From NCBI RefSeq assembly GCF_001704115.1, contig NZ_CP016895.1:3286001-3350000 (forward strand): a stretch of 64,000 nt of DNA, given 5' to 3'. A model generated the notes under the pieces. It had not been told where the DNA came from. It did not search any database and worked only from the letters and a program-made list of their open reading frames with translations. The translations under genes were made by a program, and so were the position numbers. Numbering within the stretch: the stretch's first letter is position 1; every line of letters begins with the position of its first letter. The stretch comes from Acinetobacter larvae. GTDB lineage: Bacteria > Pseudomonadota > Gammaproteobacteria > Pseudomonadales > Moraxellaceae. This document shows, piece after piece, positions 16,765-25,408 of the stretch.

Positions 16765-18867
16765 ATGCCAGGCGATGATGTCAGACGTGCCAAGCAGCAA
16801 CTTCAGCTTATTATCGACGCGTATTTAAACCAAAGCGACGTTGAGCGAGTGCTTGCAGCCTGCGATTATGCTGATATTGCACATACTGGCGTCACCCGTA
16901 AAAGTGGTGAGCCCTATATTATTCACCCTATTTCTGTGAGCTGTATTTTGGCACACATGCGTTTGGATGCCGAAACATTAATGGCGGCCTTATTGCATGA
17001 TGTGATTGAAGACACCGACTTCACCAAAGATGACATCACCACCCAATTTAGTAAGACCGTTGCCGAACTGGTCGATGGCGTGACCAAACTCAGCCATTCC
17101 AGTGATAAAGAATATAATAAAGCCGCATCCTTCCGAAAAATTTTACAAGCAACCCTACAAGACCCCCGCGTCATCATTATTAAATTGGCCGATCGTTATC
17201 ACAACATGACCACCTTAGAGTCATTACGTCCAGATAAACGCGCCCGTATTGCCCAAGAAACCTATGATATTTTTGTGCCGATGGCACGCTTGGTGGGCAT
17301 GAATGAAATGGCCGACAACTTAGAACATCTCTGTTATCAAAATCTTGATTTAGATATGTTCACCAATATTCAAAATGCCCTACAACACACCAAGCCTGAA
17401 CGCTGCAAATACCAAGCCATTTGGGAAAAAAATCTAGCCGGTATTTTAGACAACTATCATCTCGAAGGTCGCATCAAAAAGAAAAATAACAATATCGAAT
17501 TACTGCGCCATTTCTTTAAAAATGAAATCAACCTCCAAGAACTCACCCATAGTCACGCTTTTGAAATTATTTTACAGAACATCGCGGACTGTGACCGTTT
17601 AGTCGATGCACTGCGTGAAACTTTCCAAGTACTGCATTATGAAGATCATATTCGTCGCCCCTTACCTGGCGGCAATCAATCGCTCAAACTCAAACTCAAA
17701 GGTGAAAAAACGGCGTTATCGCTAACCATCCAAACTGAGTTAATGCGTAAAGCAGCGCGCTTTGGTGTGGTCTTAGGCGAGAATGCACCGCAAGCCTGTC
17801 GCTCCGTCATCCAGGCATCGATGCAAAATCTCAACGTCTTGGTCGACAGTAATTGTGCTAAAACCACATTTAGTGATTTACTCGATTATTTACATCAGGA
17901 AAAAATTTGGGTTTATACCCCGCATGGTCAGTTGCATGAACTCCCCCAAGGAGCAACGGTGGTCGACTTTGCGTACTCAGCAAGTTTATTCCTCGGTAAC
18001 CATGCTGTGGGCGCCAAAATTAATGGTGAAATCAAACCGCTTTCAACCCCACTACTCAGTGGTCAAGTAATTGAAATTATTACGGACGTTCTGGCAACAC
18101 CAAATCCTGACTGGCTCAGCTTCATCAATACCCAAAAAGCCCGCCGCGCACTACAAAATATTTTACGTGAACAAGACATTGAAGAGCAGATTTTAGTTGG
18201 TGAACAAGCACTGAACCGTGCGCTAAAACTGTTTAATGTCAGCATTAATGACCTTTCAGAATACGAATGGAAAGATCTGTTAGAGTGGCGGCATATCAGT
18301 GATAAAGACGTACTCTTTCAACAAATTGCGGTCGGTGATTTATTACCGCAATTGGTCGCCAACCATCTTTTCTCTCAAGATCATGGGCAAGAATCTCATT
18401 CGAGCCGACTGATTTTAGGTACCGATGGCGTAGACGTAAAATATGCCCATTGCTGTAACCCTGTGATTGGCGACCCAATCCAAGGGCATTTATCACGGCG
18501 TGGTTTGATTGTACATCGCAATCGTTGCCACAATATTTTGCATGAACAACATCTACATCCCGAAAACATTATGCCCCTGCATTGGGCAAGTGAAGATGTC
18601 GATGACGTCAGCTTTAATGCTTTTCTCTGTATCGACATGCTGCTGGATGATGAACAAATTTCTGACCTGATTTATCAGTGCCGCAAAGCCAAAACTGGGG
18701 TAGAGTCTGTTTATACCCAAGATGACAAGACTTATGTCAATATCGTGGTCAATGACCGCAATCAAATTGCCAAAATTATTCGTGAACTGCGCATGCACTT
18801 TGGTTTTCCACGTATTACCCGTTTGGGAATGCCTGCAACCCATAGCCAACTCAACAAGGTTGGTTAG
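16765..18867 (+). CDS. spoT: SpoT-type (p)ppGpp hydrolase with degenerate synthetase domain
   Basis: RelA/SpoT-homologue of 700 residues. The N-terminal HD hydrolase domain is intact, with H54 in YIIHPISV and the HDxxED motif H78-D79...E82-D83. The region that should form the synthetase domain (about 225-345) lacks recognisable catalytic motifs. The Gly-Tyr-Gln-Ser substrate loop reads PGGNQSLKLKLKGEK, and the ATP-binding Lys/Arg segments around EGRIKKKNNNIE are not family-like. The TGS domain (about 380-445), Cys-rich element (VKYAHCCNP, about 558-590) and C-terminal ACT domain are present. I therefore predict a hydrolase-only SpoT, as known in Moraxellaceae, with RelA elsewhere making the alarmone. 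Confidence 0.93.
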   Translation: MPGDDVRRAKQQLQLIIDAYLNQSDVERVLAACDYADIAHTGVTRKSGEPYIIHPISVSCILAHMRLDAETLMAALLHDVIEDTDFTKDDITTQFSKTVAELVDGVTKLSHSSDKEYNKAASFRKILQATLQDPRVIIIKLADRYHNMTTLESLRPDKRARIAQETYDIFVPMARLVGMNEMADNLEHLCYQNLDLDMFTNIQNALQHTKPERCKYQAIWEKNLAGILDNYHLEGRIKKKNNNIELLRHFFKNEINLQELTHSHAFEIILQNIADCDRLVDALRETFQVLHYEDHIRRPLPGGNQSLKLKLKGEKTALSLTIQTELMRKAARFGVVLGENAPQACRSVIQASMQNLNVLVDSNCAKTTFSDLLDYLHQEKIWVYTPHGQLHELPQGATVVDFAYSASLFLGNHAVGAKINGEIKPLSTPLLSGQVIEIITDVLATPNPDWLSFINTQKARRALQNILREQDIEEQILVGEQALNRALKLFNVSINDLSEYEWKDLLEWRHISDKDVLFQQIAVGDLLPQLVANHLFSQDHGQESHSSRLILGTDGVDVKYAHCCNPVIGDPIQGHLSRRGLIVHRNRCHNILHEQHLHPENIMPLHWASEDVDDVSFNAFLCIDMLLDDEQISDLIYQCRKAKTGVESVYTQDDKTYVNIVVNDRNQIAKIIRELRMHFGFPRITRLGMPATHSQLNKVG

Positions 18868-18942
18868 GGAATAATCAAAACAAGTTCATACAGATCAATT
18901 GCTTGTGCTAGAGTGGTCTATAACTTTAATCAGGAGAATATC

Positions 18943-19329
18943 ATGACCCGTCAAGTCATCCATACTGAAAATGCCCCAGCAGCGATTGGGACCTATTCAC
19001 AGGCTATTTTAGCTGGCAACACACTTTATCTTTCAGGCCAAATCGGTTTAGATCCATATAGCATGGAATTGGTAGATGGAATTGAAGCGCAAATCCGTCG
19101 CGTATTTGACAATGTCAAAGCGGTCGTTGAAGAGGCTGGCGGTAGTTTGGCTGACTTCGCCAAACTCAATATCTTTATGACTGATCTTGGTCACTTCCAA
19201 TTGGTCAACCAAATTATGGGTGAATACTTCGCGCAACCCTATCCAGCGCGTGCAGCACTGGGTGTTGCGAGCCTACCCAAAGGTGCCTTGGTTGAAATGG
19301 ATGGCATTGTTATTATTCCAAATAAATAA
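18943..19329 (+). CDS. ridA: Reactive intermediate/imine deaminase RidA
   Basis: Hydrolyses reactive enamine/imine intermediates released by PLP enzymes, preventing damage to other PLP proteins. The 128-residue protein starts at the ATG at 18943, preceded by CAGGAGAA. Family motifs are [11 protein letters not shown] (about 10-20), [11 protein letters not shown] (about 29-39) and [20 protein letters not shown], whose Arg (about 104) binds the carboxylate of the substrate. A 75-bp gap separates it from spoT; this pairing is conserved in Pseudomonas and relatives. Confidence 0.96.
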   Translation: MTRQVIHTENAPAAIGTYSQAILAGNTLYLSGQIGLDPYSMELVDGIEAQIRRVFDNVKAVVEEAGGSLADFAKLNIFMTDLGHFQLVNQIMGEYFAQPYPARAALGVASLPKGALVEMDGIVIIPNK

Positions 19330-19349
19330 ACTAGCCTGCCGCTTTAGAT

Positions 19350-19379
19350 ATAGCCTGCACCATGCGGGCTATTTTGTTT
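19350..19379 (+). terminator. Terminator after ridA
   Basis: A 9-bp stem ATAGCCTGC/GCGGGCTAT (one G-U pair) with loop ACCAT is followed by TTTTG, 20 bp after the ridA stop. Confidence 0.82.
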
Positions 19380-19490
19380 GTTCTAAAGCATCGCCATATC
19401 ACATCAACATCCATGCACAACTCGATGGGATCATCGATATTGGACAAAACAATTAAGTAGCACATGAGTTCGCTAGAACTGCAATTCGGT

Positions 19491-19586
19491 AGAGCTTCTA
19501 TTGGCTAAAACTTCTACTGGCTAGAACTTCTACTGGCTAGAACTTCTACTAGGTATAGCTTCTATTGGGTATAGCTTCTATTGGGT
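19491..19586. repeat. Short tandem array, 16-bp unit, six copies
   Basis: Six in-phase 16-bp units at 19491, 19507, 19523, 19539, 19555 and 19571. Consensus is about AKARCTTCTAYTGGCT, and the last two are identical (ATAGCTTCTATTGGGT). The array ends exactly where a 16-bp perfect palindrome begins (ATAACTTGCAAGTTAT, 19587-19602), whose first half resembles the unit. It lies between the ridA terminator and the 3' end of the ABC permease gene. Confidence 0.9.
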
Positions 19587-19629
19587 ATAACTTGCAAGTT
19601 ATCCACAATTTCTAACTGACCAACCTGTC

Positions 19630-20379
19630 TCAGTGTCGTTGCACCGCAACCAAGATTCGGTCCAGTGTATAGCCAATCAAACCAATAATTAAAATAATCG
19701 ACAATAATTCGCTATAGTCCAAACGGTCACGGGCATCCAAAATAAAATACCCCAAGCCTGAACTCACGCCAAGCATTTCGCTGGGAACCAAGACAATCCA
19801 CACGATGCCCAATGCCAAGCGTAGCCCAACCAAGATTTGCCCCATAATACTTGGCCAGACAATATGCCTTAAAATTTCTCCACGTGTGGCATCTAAACTA
19901 TGCGCCAGTTTCAATAAATTGGGATCGACCTGACGTACCGCGCTGGCAGTATTTAAAATAATCGGCCAAATAGCAGCAAACGCCAACAGAAAATAAATCG
20001 CTTGATCACCAACGCCGAGCACCATGACGGCAATTGGCATCCAAGACAATGGCGAAATCATCCGGAGTAATTGAAAGACTTGTGAACTCAATGCATCGGC
20101 AATTTGTGATTGACCCAGCAACACCCCCACAGGAATACCCAGCACCAAGGCAAAACTCAGTGCCCAAGCGATGCGTTGCATACTGGCAGCAATATGATGA
20201 TAGATTTCAACATCTTGTAATAGTGCTACTAACTTAGACAAGGTCGTAGCCAGTGCAAACTGTTGAAAAAATCCCTCAGCGATCCAATAACTTGCTATTT
20301 GCCACAACAATAAAACCGACAATAAGCCCAAGGTCCCAAAGGCATGATATGCACTCGATGATAAGGTCTGCTGTTTCAT
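19630..20379 (-). CDS. ABC transporter permease (SsuC/TauC/NrtB family)
   Basis: Inner-membrane permease of 249 residues with about six helices. The cytoplasmic EAA-type loop, LKLAHSLDATRGEILRHIVWPSIMGQI (described here by its ends LKLAHSLD and VWPSIMG), lies at about 155-181 and contacts the ATPase. It is the last gene of the operon, and its start overlaps the binding-protein stop by 4 bp. The family imports sulfonates, taurine, nitrate or thiamine precursors. The neighbouring flavoprotein and AhpD-like genes favour an organosulfur or related organic substrate, but this is inference. Confidence 0.88.
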   Translation of the reverse strand: MKQQTLSSSAYHAFGTLGLLSVLLLWQIASYWIAEGFFQQFALATTLSKLVALLQDVEIYHHIAASMQRIAWALSFALVLGIPVGVLLGQSQIADALSSQVFQLLRMISPLSWMPIAVMVLGVGDQAIYFLLAFAAIWPIILNTASAVRQVDPNLLKLAHSLDATRGEILRHIVWPSIMGQILVGLRLALGIVWIVLVPSEMLGVSSGLGYFILDARDRLDYSELLSIILIIGLIGYTLDRILVAVQRH

Positions 20380-21563
20380 AATGCGAATACCTCTTGTCGA
20401 GTAAAACTTTCATCCAAACCAAAAGCTTGCATTCCCCCCAATTGTAAAATGGCATGTTTTACAAAGCGCTCATCGACCAGTTGTTGTGCTGCCCAGCGTG
20501 GATCTAAGCGCTTTAAAAAAGCTTTATTGCCTTCGACTTGGGTATAGCGCATCCGTTTAATCAGTTCAATGGTATAACTTTGATAGGGATAAGGCTGAAA
20601 ATCGATTCGCTGACTGTGCCATGTCGCATGTTGAATCGCGCCATGCTGTTGATAATCGCGTTGTTGTTGTGCTGAGGGATCTAGCACCTGCTGTAATACA
20701 GGCAAAATATGTGGCGTTAAGCGAGGTTTATGCTGACGTGCCAATAACTGTGCGGTCTCTGCACGATGATTACGACACCATAACTGCGCCTCGACGATAC
20801 TGCTAACAACCTGCTGTGACCATTGTGGATGCTGTTGTAAATCTTGCTCATGCATATAAACCACACAACAGGCATGTTGTTTCCAGACATCGCCTGTAAA
20901 ACGCAGAATCTTACCGATTTTTAAATGCTCAGCGATGGCATTAAAGGGCTCAGCCACCAAATAACCCGCGATTTGACCACTCAATAATGCAGGCGGCATA
21001 TCTGACGGTGGTAGCACCACTAAGCCGACTTCATGCTTCGCCAATGGTGCTTGCACTTGCGTCACAATATGTAACCCCGCATGATGCAGCATTTCTTGCA
21101 ACACCACATTATGGATCGAATACCAAAATGGAATCGCAACGCGTTTGCCGCCTAAATCCCTCAATTGCTCAATCTGCGGAGCAACCGTCAAAGCTGATCC
21201 AGCCACATGATTCCACGCAACAACTTTTGCGGCAACAGCACTGTTAAATCTTGCCCAGACCGCCATAGGAGAGAGTAGGTGAATGACATTTAGCTCACCA
21301 GCAATAAACGCTTCAATCAATTGCGCCCAACTACGAAACAATATTGGACGATCAACCCTCAAACCCTGACGCTGGAAAATTTTATTTTGATATGCCACCA
21401 ATAAGGGAGTGGCATCGGTAATCGGTAAATAGCCTATTCGCACGGTTTTTTGCTCCGCTGCTGACGCCGACCATGCTGTCTTGGGCAATAGAGCCCCACC
21501 GCCTAAAAGTGCCATCAGCTTTAAAAACTCACGGCGTGAATAATCCTCATTGAGCACACACAT
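20376..21563 (-). CDS. ABC transporter substrate-binding protein (NrtA/SsuA-like), Tat signal
   Basis: Periplasmic binding protein of 395 residues. The N-terminus carries a twin-arginine motif (SRREFLKLM) followed by a hydrophobic stretch (ALLGGGALLPKTAWSASA), so export is predicted through Tat. The mature part starts with VRIGYLPITDATPLLVAYQNKIF, like nitrate/sulfonate-binding proteins, and includes SWAQLIEAFIAGELNVIHLLSPM. The AGGA lies very close to the first ATG, so a GTG two codons in could be the true start. The protein is longer than SsuA (about 320) and nearer NrtA in size. Confidence 0.87.
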   Translation of the reverse strand: MCVLNEDYSRREFLKLMALLGGGALLPKTAWSASAAEQKTVRIGYLPITDATPLLVAYQNKIFQRQGLRVDRPILFRSWAQLIEAFIAGELNVIHLLSPMAVWARFNSAVAAKVVAWNHVAGSALTVAPQIEQLRDLGGKRVAIPFWYSIHNVVLQEMLHHAGLHIVTQVQAPLAKHEVGLVVLPPSDMPPALLSGQIAGYLVAEPFNAIAEHLKIGKILRFTGDVWKQHACCVVYMHEQDLQQHPQWSQQVVSSIVEAQLWCRNHRAETAQLLARQHKPRLTPHILPVLQQVLDPSAQQQRDYQQHGAIQHATWHSQRIDFQPYPYQSYTIELIKRMRYTQVEGNKAFLKRLDPRWAAQQLVDERFVKHAILQLGGMQAFGLDESFTRQEVFAL

Positions 21564-21572
21564 ATCCTAGAC

Positions 21573-22361
21573 CTAAGTTATATATTGTTGTAATTGTTGT
21601 AAAATTTCTTTTTTAATCCGTTCAGATTGGCGTTGACTGGGAACCGGTTTAAGTTGTCGATCAAGTTGCCATTGTGCACTGATCTGTGCTGGTTGCCCAG
21701 ATAGAAATAAAATACGATCTGAGATTGCCAAAGCCTCATCTAAGTCATGAGTTACCAATACCGCGGCTGCAATCTGCTGCTGTGCGACCAGTTGTTGTAA
21801 CAAGGTCTGCAAATGGTGACGATTCAACTGATCTAATGCACTAAAGGGTTCATCGAGTAACAGTAATTTCGGCATTTTTGCCAGTGCCCGCGCCAACGCC
21901 ACCCGCTGCGCCATTCCCCCCGACAAGGTGTCGGGTTTGGCAGCATGGTCGTGTTGTAATTTGACACAGTTTAAGGCCTGTTGTACCCGTTGCTTGATCT
22001 GTGTGGCGTCGAGTGCTTGTTGCTGCTTAAAGCGCAATCCAAACGCAACGTTCTCTGCCACATCGAGCCACGACAGCAAGATGGCATCTTGAAACATGAT
22101 CGCCAATTGCGATTTTTGCTGCGCCACTGCCTGCCCTAAAATGTCAATCTGTCCAGTCATGGCTTGATGTAAACCCGCCAAGGCAGACAATAACGTCGAT
22201 TTCCCCACACCACTTGGACCCAATATGCTCACAATTTGCCCGGTGCTGACGGAAAAATTAAGTTTGTTTAAGATGACACGCTGCTTGCTTGCTTCGCGTG
22301 ATATTTTATTGCGATGGTAAATTGTTAAGTCTTTAACATTTAATATTATTTTAGCCATCAT
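21573..22361 (-). CDS. ABC transporter ATP-binding protein (SsuB/TauB/NrtD family)
   Basis: Cytoplasmic ATPase of 262 residues energising the importer. It has Walker A GPSGVGKST (about 48-56), a Q-loop (MFQDAI), the signature LSGGMAQRVALARAL (about 146-160), Walker B LLLLDEPFSALD (about 166-177) and an H-loop in VTHDLDEAL. It is first of the three transporter genes, 9 bp before the binding protein. The 5' flank, including the ribosome site, is made of an 11-bp tandem array, and ATGATG gives two adjacent starts. Confidence 0.92.
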   Translation of the reverse strand: MMAKIILNVKDLTIYHRNKISREASKQRVILNKLNFSVSTGQIVSILGPSGVGKSTLLSALAGLHQAMTGQIDILGQAVAQQKSQLAIMFQDAILLSWLDVAENVAFGLRFKQQQALDATQIKQRVQQALNCVKLQHDHAAKPDTLSGGMAQRVALARALAKMPKLLLLDEPFSALDQLNRHHLQTLLQQLVAQQQIAAAVLVTHDLDEALAISDRILFLSGQPAQISAQWQLDRQLKPVPSQRQSERIKKEILQQLQQYIT

Positions 22362-22367
22362 TTTTCT

Positions 22368-22466
22368 CTAACTCTTTTCTAATTCGTCTTTAAATCTTTT
22401 CTAATTCTTTGCGAGTTCATCGCTAATTCTGTTCTAATTCGTCACTAATTCTTTGCGAGTTCGCCT
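22368..22466. repeat. Short tandem array, 11-bp unit, about nine copies
   Basis: Nine consecutive 11-bp units start at 22368, with consensus CTAATTCTTTG. Unit variants include CTAATTCGTCT, CTAATTCTGTT, CTAATTCGTCA and CGAGTTCATCG, and a weaker tenth unit follows to 22477. The array fills most of the 173-bp gap between the flavoprotein gene and the ATPase gene and comes within 7 bp of the ATPase start codon, so it forms that gene's leader. Confidence 0.85.
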
Positions 22467-22534
22467 CTCAATCGAATATCAATCAGTATGTTATAGGTTC
22501 GAGCCAATGTTGATGCTGTGATCCATACGAGAGA

Positions 22535-23596
22535 TCATTGCTGCATCTCGCTTGATCTTGTTTTCAGCAATGCACTCTGTAGCTGTACAATACTGGGCGT
22601 CACAATCGGAATAAACGCCGCTTCGATGAAACGTCGCGCAAAACCGTCATCGTAAGCATGCAGATAAGCTTTACCACCGGCGCTGGACAATTCAAGTTGT
22701 ATGGCTTGCTGCGACAATGCACTTAAGGCAATGCGTAGTTGAAATAGCTGAGCATGCTCAAAGATAAAAATCTTCTGTAGCAGCCCCTGATATAGTTTGT
22801 GGGTTAAATCCGACAGCCTGACCGACAATTGCTCGGCTTGCGCCAACAAATACGGCGCATGTTTATTGGCTTGTACCTGTTGCAGACATCGGCGTGTTAA
22901 ACCTATGGCTAGCCCACATTGCAAGGCTAAAAATGCTGGGCGTATGTGCTGTAAATAGGTCACGGCATCATCACTCAAACGTGCTCTGCTATCGACCTGT
23001 ACCTGCTTTAAGCTTGCAGCAGCCGTAGCACTTCCGCGTAGACCAATCAAATCTAGGTCAGCATGGCGTGTAAAGCCAGCCAGTGTTGACTCGACGATAA
23101 ATAACTGCGCACCATCTGCACTATCGGCAGCGACCGCAACTGAAAAACCATCTGGATGAAAATTACTGACCCATGGCAATTTGCCTGTTAATGCCCAGCC
23201 CTCGGCATGGGCAACAGCATGAATCTGTAAGGGCTCAAGCCCAGAAAGAAACTTCATGGCATTGGACAATGCTGTTGCCCCAGCAAGTTTAGCTGTCAAG
23301 AGATCAGCCAAGGTTTCTCTCAGATGCACAGCCTCAGTATGCAAAATATACTCTATATACGTCCGTTGGCTCCAACAAACAAAAGCTGCGGTAAATGAAT
23401 ATTCTGCTAAGTCGGCAATGGTCTCGATTGCCGCCGTGAAGGGGTCACCCAAACCACCCCATGCCGTGGGGACACCATGACGAAAACAATCGGCAGCGGC
23501 CAGATGTTTGAGCAATGCATGACTCGGTTCCGGCTGTCCGGCATGCAGTGCATCAGCCTGCTGGACTAACCATTGTTGTAATGTGGCATCAAGCAT
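22535..23596 (-). CDS. Acyl-CoA dehydrogenase-like flavoprotein
   Basis: A 353-residue protein of the acyl-CoA dehydrogenase fold, somewhat short for the family (about 380-400). The N-terminal helical region includes VPTAWGGLGDPFTAA. The middle beta domain includes WALTGKLPWVSNF (a FAD/substrate segment) and LIGLRGSATAAASLKQVQV. The C-terminal helical bundle includes ELSSAGGKAYLHAYDDGFARRFIEAAFIP, shown here only to mark its ends. No clear catalytic Glu can be placed. Members near sulfur ABC importers include SfnB/DszC-type monooxygenases. It overlaps the upstream AhpD-like gene by 8 bp. The substrate is unknown. Confidence 0.75.
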   Translation of the reverse strand: MLDATLQQWLVQQADALHAGQPEPSHALLKHLAAADCFRHGVPTAWGGLGDPFTAAIETIADLAEYSFTAAFVCWSQRTYIEYILHTEAVHLRETLADLLTAKLAGATALSNAMKFLSGLEPLQIHAVAHAEGWALTGKLPWVSNFHPDGFSVAVAADSADGAQLFIVESTLAGFTRHADLDLIGLRGSATAAASLKQVQVDSRARLSDDAVTYLQHIRPAFLALQCGLAIGLTRRCLQQVQANKHAPYLLAQAEQLSVRLSDLTHKLYQGLLQKIFIFEHAQLFQLRIALSALSQQAIQLELSSAGGKAYLHAYDDGFARRFIEAAFIPIVTPSIVQLQSALLKTRSSEMQQ

Positions 23597-24149
23597 CGGC
23601 AGGCTCCCATTGATAAGCGCTTAATTGGCTGTTTAATGGTGTACGTGCCAGGTTATTAGCATAATTACATAAGGTCGCTAAACTCAGCCCCAGCAACACA
23701 TCCAAGGCTTGTTGTTGGCTATAACCCGCTGCAAAAAACGCCTCAATCTGAGCCGTTGCCACAGCACCTTTATGCTGTAACACTAAACCGGCAAAATCAG
23801 CCAAAGCATTGAGCGCTGGGTCTGCCAAGCTCTGTCTAAGGCGTAGGGCTTGAATGCTTTGCGCTGTCATTTTGGCTTTATGTTTGGCCAAGGCACTATG
23901 CCCTGCCACACAAAAACGGCAACCATTATGGGTTGCTGCAACCAGTTGGACCACCTCACGCTGTGCTACGTTGAGGCTACTTTGAGCATTAATCTCTCCC
24001 AGAAATTGATAGCTCTGCAATGCCTGTGCAGAATAAGCCAACACCCCGAGTAAATTGGAATGGAAGCCATTTTGTTGTTGTGCTGTAGTTAAGCGCTGCT
24101 GTAACGCTGTCGCGGCTTGATCAATGCGAAGTGGTGCAAAATAAGACAT
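23589..24149 (-). CDS. AhpD/carboxymuconolactone-decarboxylase-like protein
   Basis: A 186-residue all-helical protein with the AhpD-type redox motif CRFCVAGH (about residues 77-84) in the context REVVQLVAATHNG. CxxC with a downstream His is the alkylhydroperoxidase active site of this family. It is first in a five-gene operon with the flavoprotein and the ABC importer. AGGAG lies 12 bp before the start. It may protect the flavoprotein from peroxide or act as a peroxidase partner; this is inference. A 14-bp tandem array lies about 125 bp upstream of the start. Confidence 0.8.
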   Translation of the reverse strand: MSYFAPLRIDQAATALQQRLTTAQQQNGFHSNLLGVLAYSAQALQSYQFLGEINAQSSLNVAQREVVQLVAATHNGCRFCVAGHSALAKHKAKMTAQSIQALRLRQSLADPALNALADFAGLVLQHKGAVATAQIEAFFAAGYSQQQALDVLLGLSLATLCNYANNLARTPLNSQLSAYQWEPADA

Positions 24150-24274
24150 CGGTGGTTTTTCTCCTATCGCGCAGTTGTTGCTGTTCTTGTGACTCTTTAA
24201 GCAATATCCAAATTTGATCAGGCTTATATTGGAACAGGACTTGCGCTCTCTTGTTTTGTATTGCCTTGTTGTTT

Positions 24275-24400
24275 TTACTTAGTGCTGCTTGTTTAGTTCT
24301 TCCTGTCTAGTGCTTCTTGTTTGGTCTTTCTTGCTTGATTCTGCTTGCTTGATTCTGCTTGCTGAGTGTTTCTTGCTTAGTGCTTTTTGTTTGGTGCTGC
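24275..24400. repeat. Short tandem array, 14-bp unit, nine copies
   Basis: Nine in-phase 14-bp units start at 24275, 24289, 24303, 24317, 24331, 24345, 24359, 24373 and 24387. Units at 24331 and 24345 are identical (TTGCTTGATTCTGC); others are variants such as TTGTTTGGTCTTTC and TTGCTTAGTGCTTT. A degenerate unit follows. The array fills much of the 503-bp gap between the AhpD-like gene (minus) and the outer-membrane gene (plus). No other feature is evident in that gap. Confidence 0.9.
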
Positions 24401-24652
24401 TTAGCGTATTGGTCTTATTGTTTTTATTGGTCTAGCGTGGTTTGTCATGATTTGATGCACGGCGTGGGTCCCTATAGTGGCAAAAAATATGCTGCTGGTG
24501 CAATGCGACTTTGCTGATTTTCCCGGGTATTGATCTGAAAATTTGACATTATTTCTGCTTAGTCCTGCATAAAAAGAGATAAAAACATGGTGTCAATCTA
24601 GCGATCATGTTAAAAATAACGCAATTTCAAGATAAAAATATGCGGAGAACTT

Positions 24653-25408
24653 GTGAATATTAAACGCTTTGCGCTATTTCCCATCGCCCTATGCTTTAGC
24701 CCACTGCTATGGGCCAATGCCTTTAGCGAAACCTTTCAAGGCGCAACGAAAGTCAATTTAAATCTTTATCTATTTGCCGCAGATGTCAGTGGTCAGATTG
24801 GGCAAGGCAATTTGCAATATGATGTCGATCAACCCTTTAAAGAAACCCTCAAAAATCTCGATGACTCCTTTATGGCGCATCTTGATATCAGCAAAGGACA
24901 ATGGGGTGTTTATGTCGACCGACAAATCGTCAAAACCAGTCAACAACAACACGTCATGCAGGTTCCTGTGGCGTTGGGTACTGAGTTAAATCAAAGCAGT
25001 TATGGGGTGTATTATCAGGCTTATCGCTCTCCTGAAAGCACGCAAAAAAATCGTGCCAAGCTGGTGATTGAACCAACTATTGGCATGCACCATACCAAGG
25101 CCGATGCGACCTTGGCGGTCATGCAGTATCAAACGGATGTGTCTAAATCTTGGGATGAATTTTTTTGGGGAAGTCGCTTTAGATACAATTTTGACTCACC
25201 TTGGAACCTCGCAGGCGAATTTAGTGTAGGCACTGAAAATACCATTTCTGCACAAGGTTATGTGGGGTATCGAATTCCGGTATTCAAACGTGATGTCAAT
25301 CTACGCGCAGGCTATCGTTATTTTGAACAAGATTATCGTTCAGGCAATTTCCATTGGGATATCAAACAACACGGTCCGGTGATTGGCATTAACCTACCGA
25401 TTTTTTAA
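24653..25408 (+). CDS. Predicted outer-membrane beta-barrel protein
   Basis: A 251-residue protein beginning at a GTG preceded by GCGGAG. The signal peptide is at about 1-22 (FALFPIALCFSPLLWANA). The mature chain shows alternating polar/aromatic strands (VNLNLYLFAADVSGQIG, WGVYVDRQIV, SYGVYYQAYR, AGYRYFEQDYR) and ends in a hydrophobic strand with C-terminal Phe (IGINLPIF), the BAM-recognition pattern. An eight- to ten-stranded barrel is likely. No specific family or ligand is recognised. Confidence 0.8.
   Translation: MNIKRFALFPIALCFSPLLWANAFSETFQGATKVNLNLYLFAADVSGQIGQGNLQYDVDQPFKETLKNLDDSFMAHLDISKGQWGVYVDRQIVKTSQQQHVMQVPVALGTELNQSSYGVYYQAYRSPESTQKNRAKLVIEPTIGMHHTKADATLAVMQYQTDVSKSWDEFFWGSRFRYNFDSPWNLAGEFSVGTENTISAQGYVGYRIPVFKRDVNLRAGYRYFEQDYRSGNFHWDIKQHGPVIGINLPIF

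Noticed and set aside
19491..24400. CRISPR array interpretation of the tandem repeats
   Set aside because: Units are 11-16 bp and directly adjacent, with no unique spacers and no cas genes.
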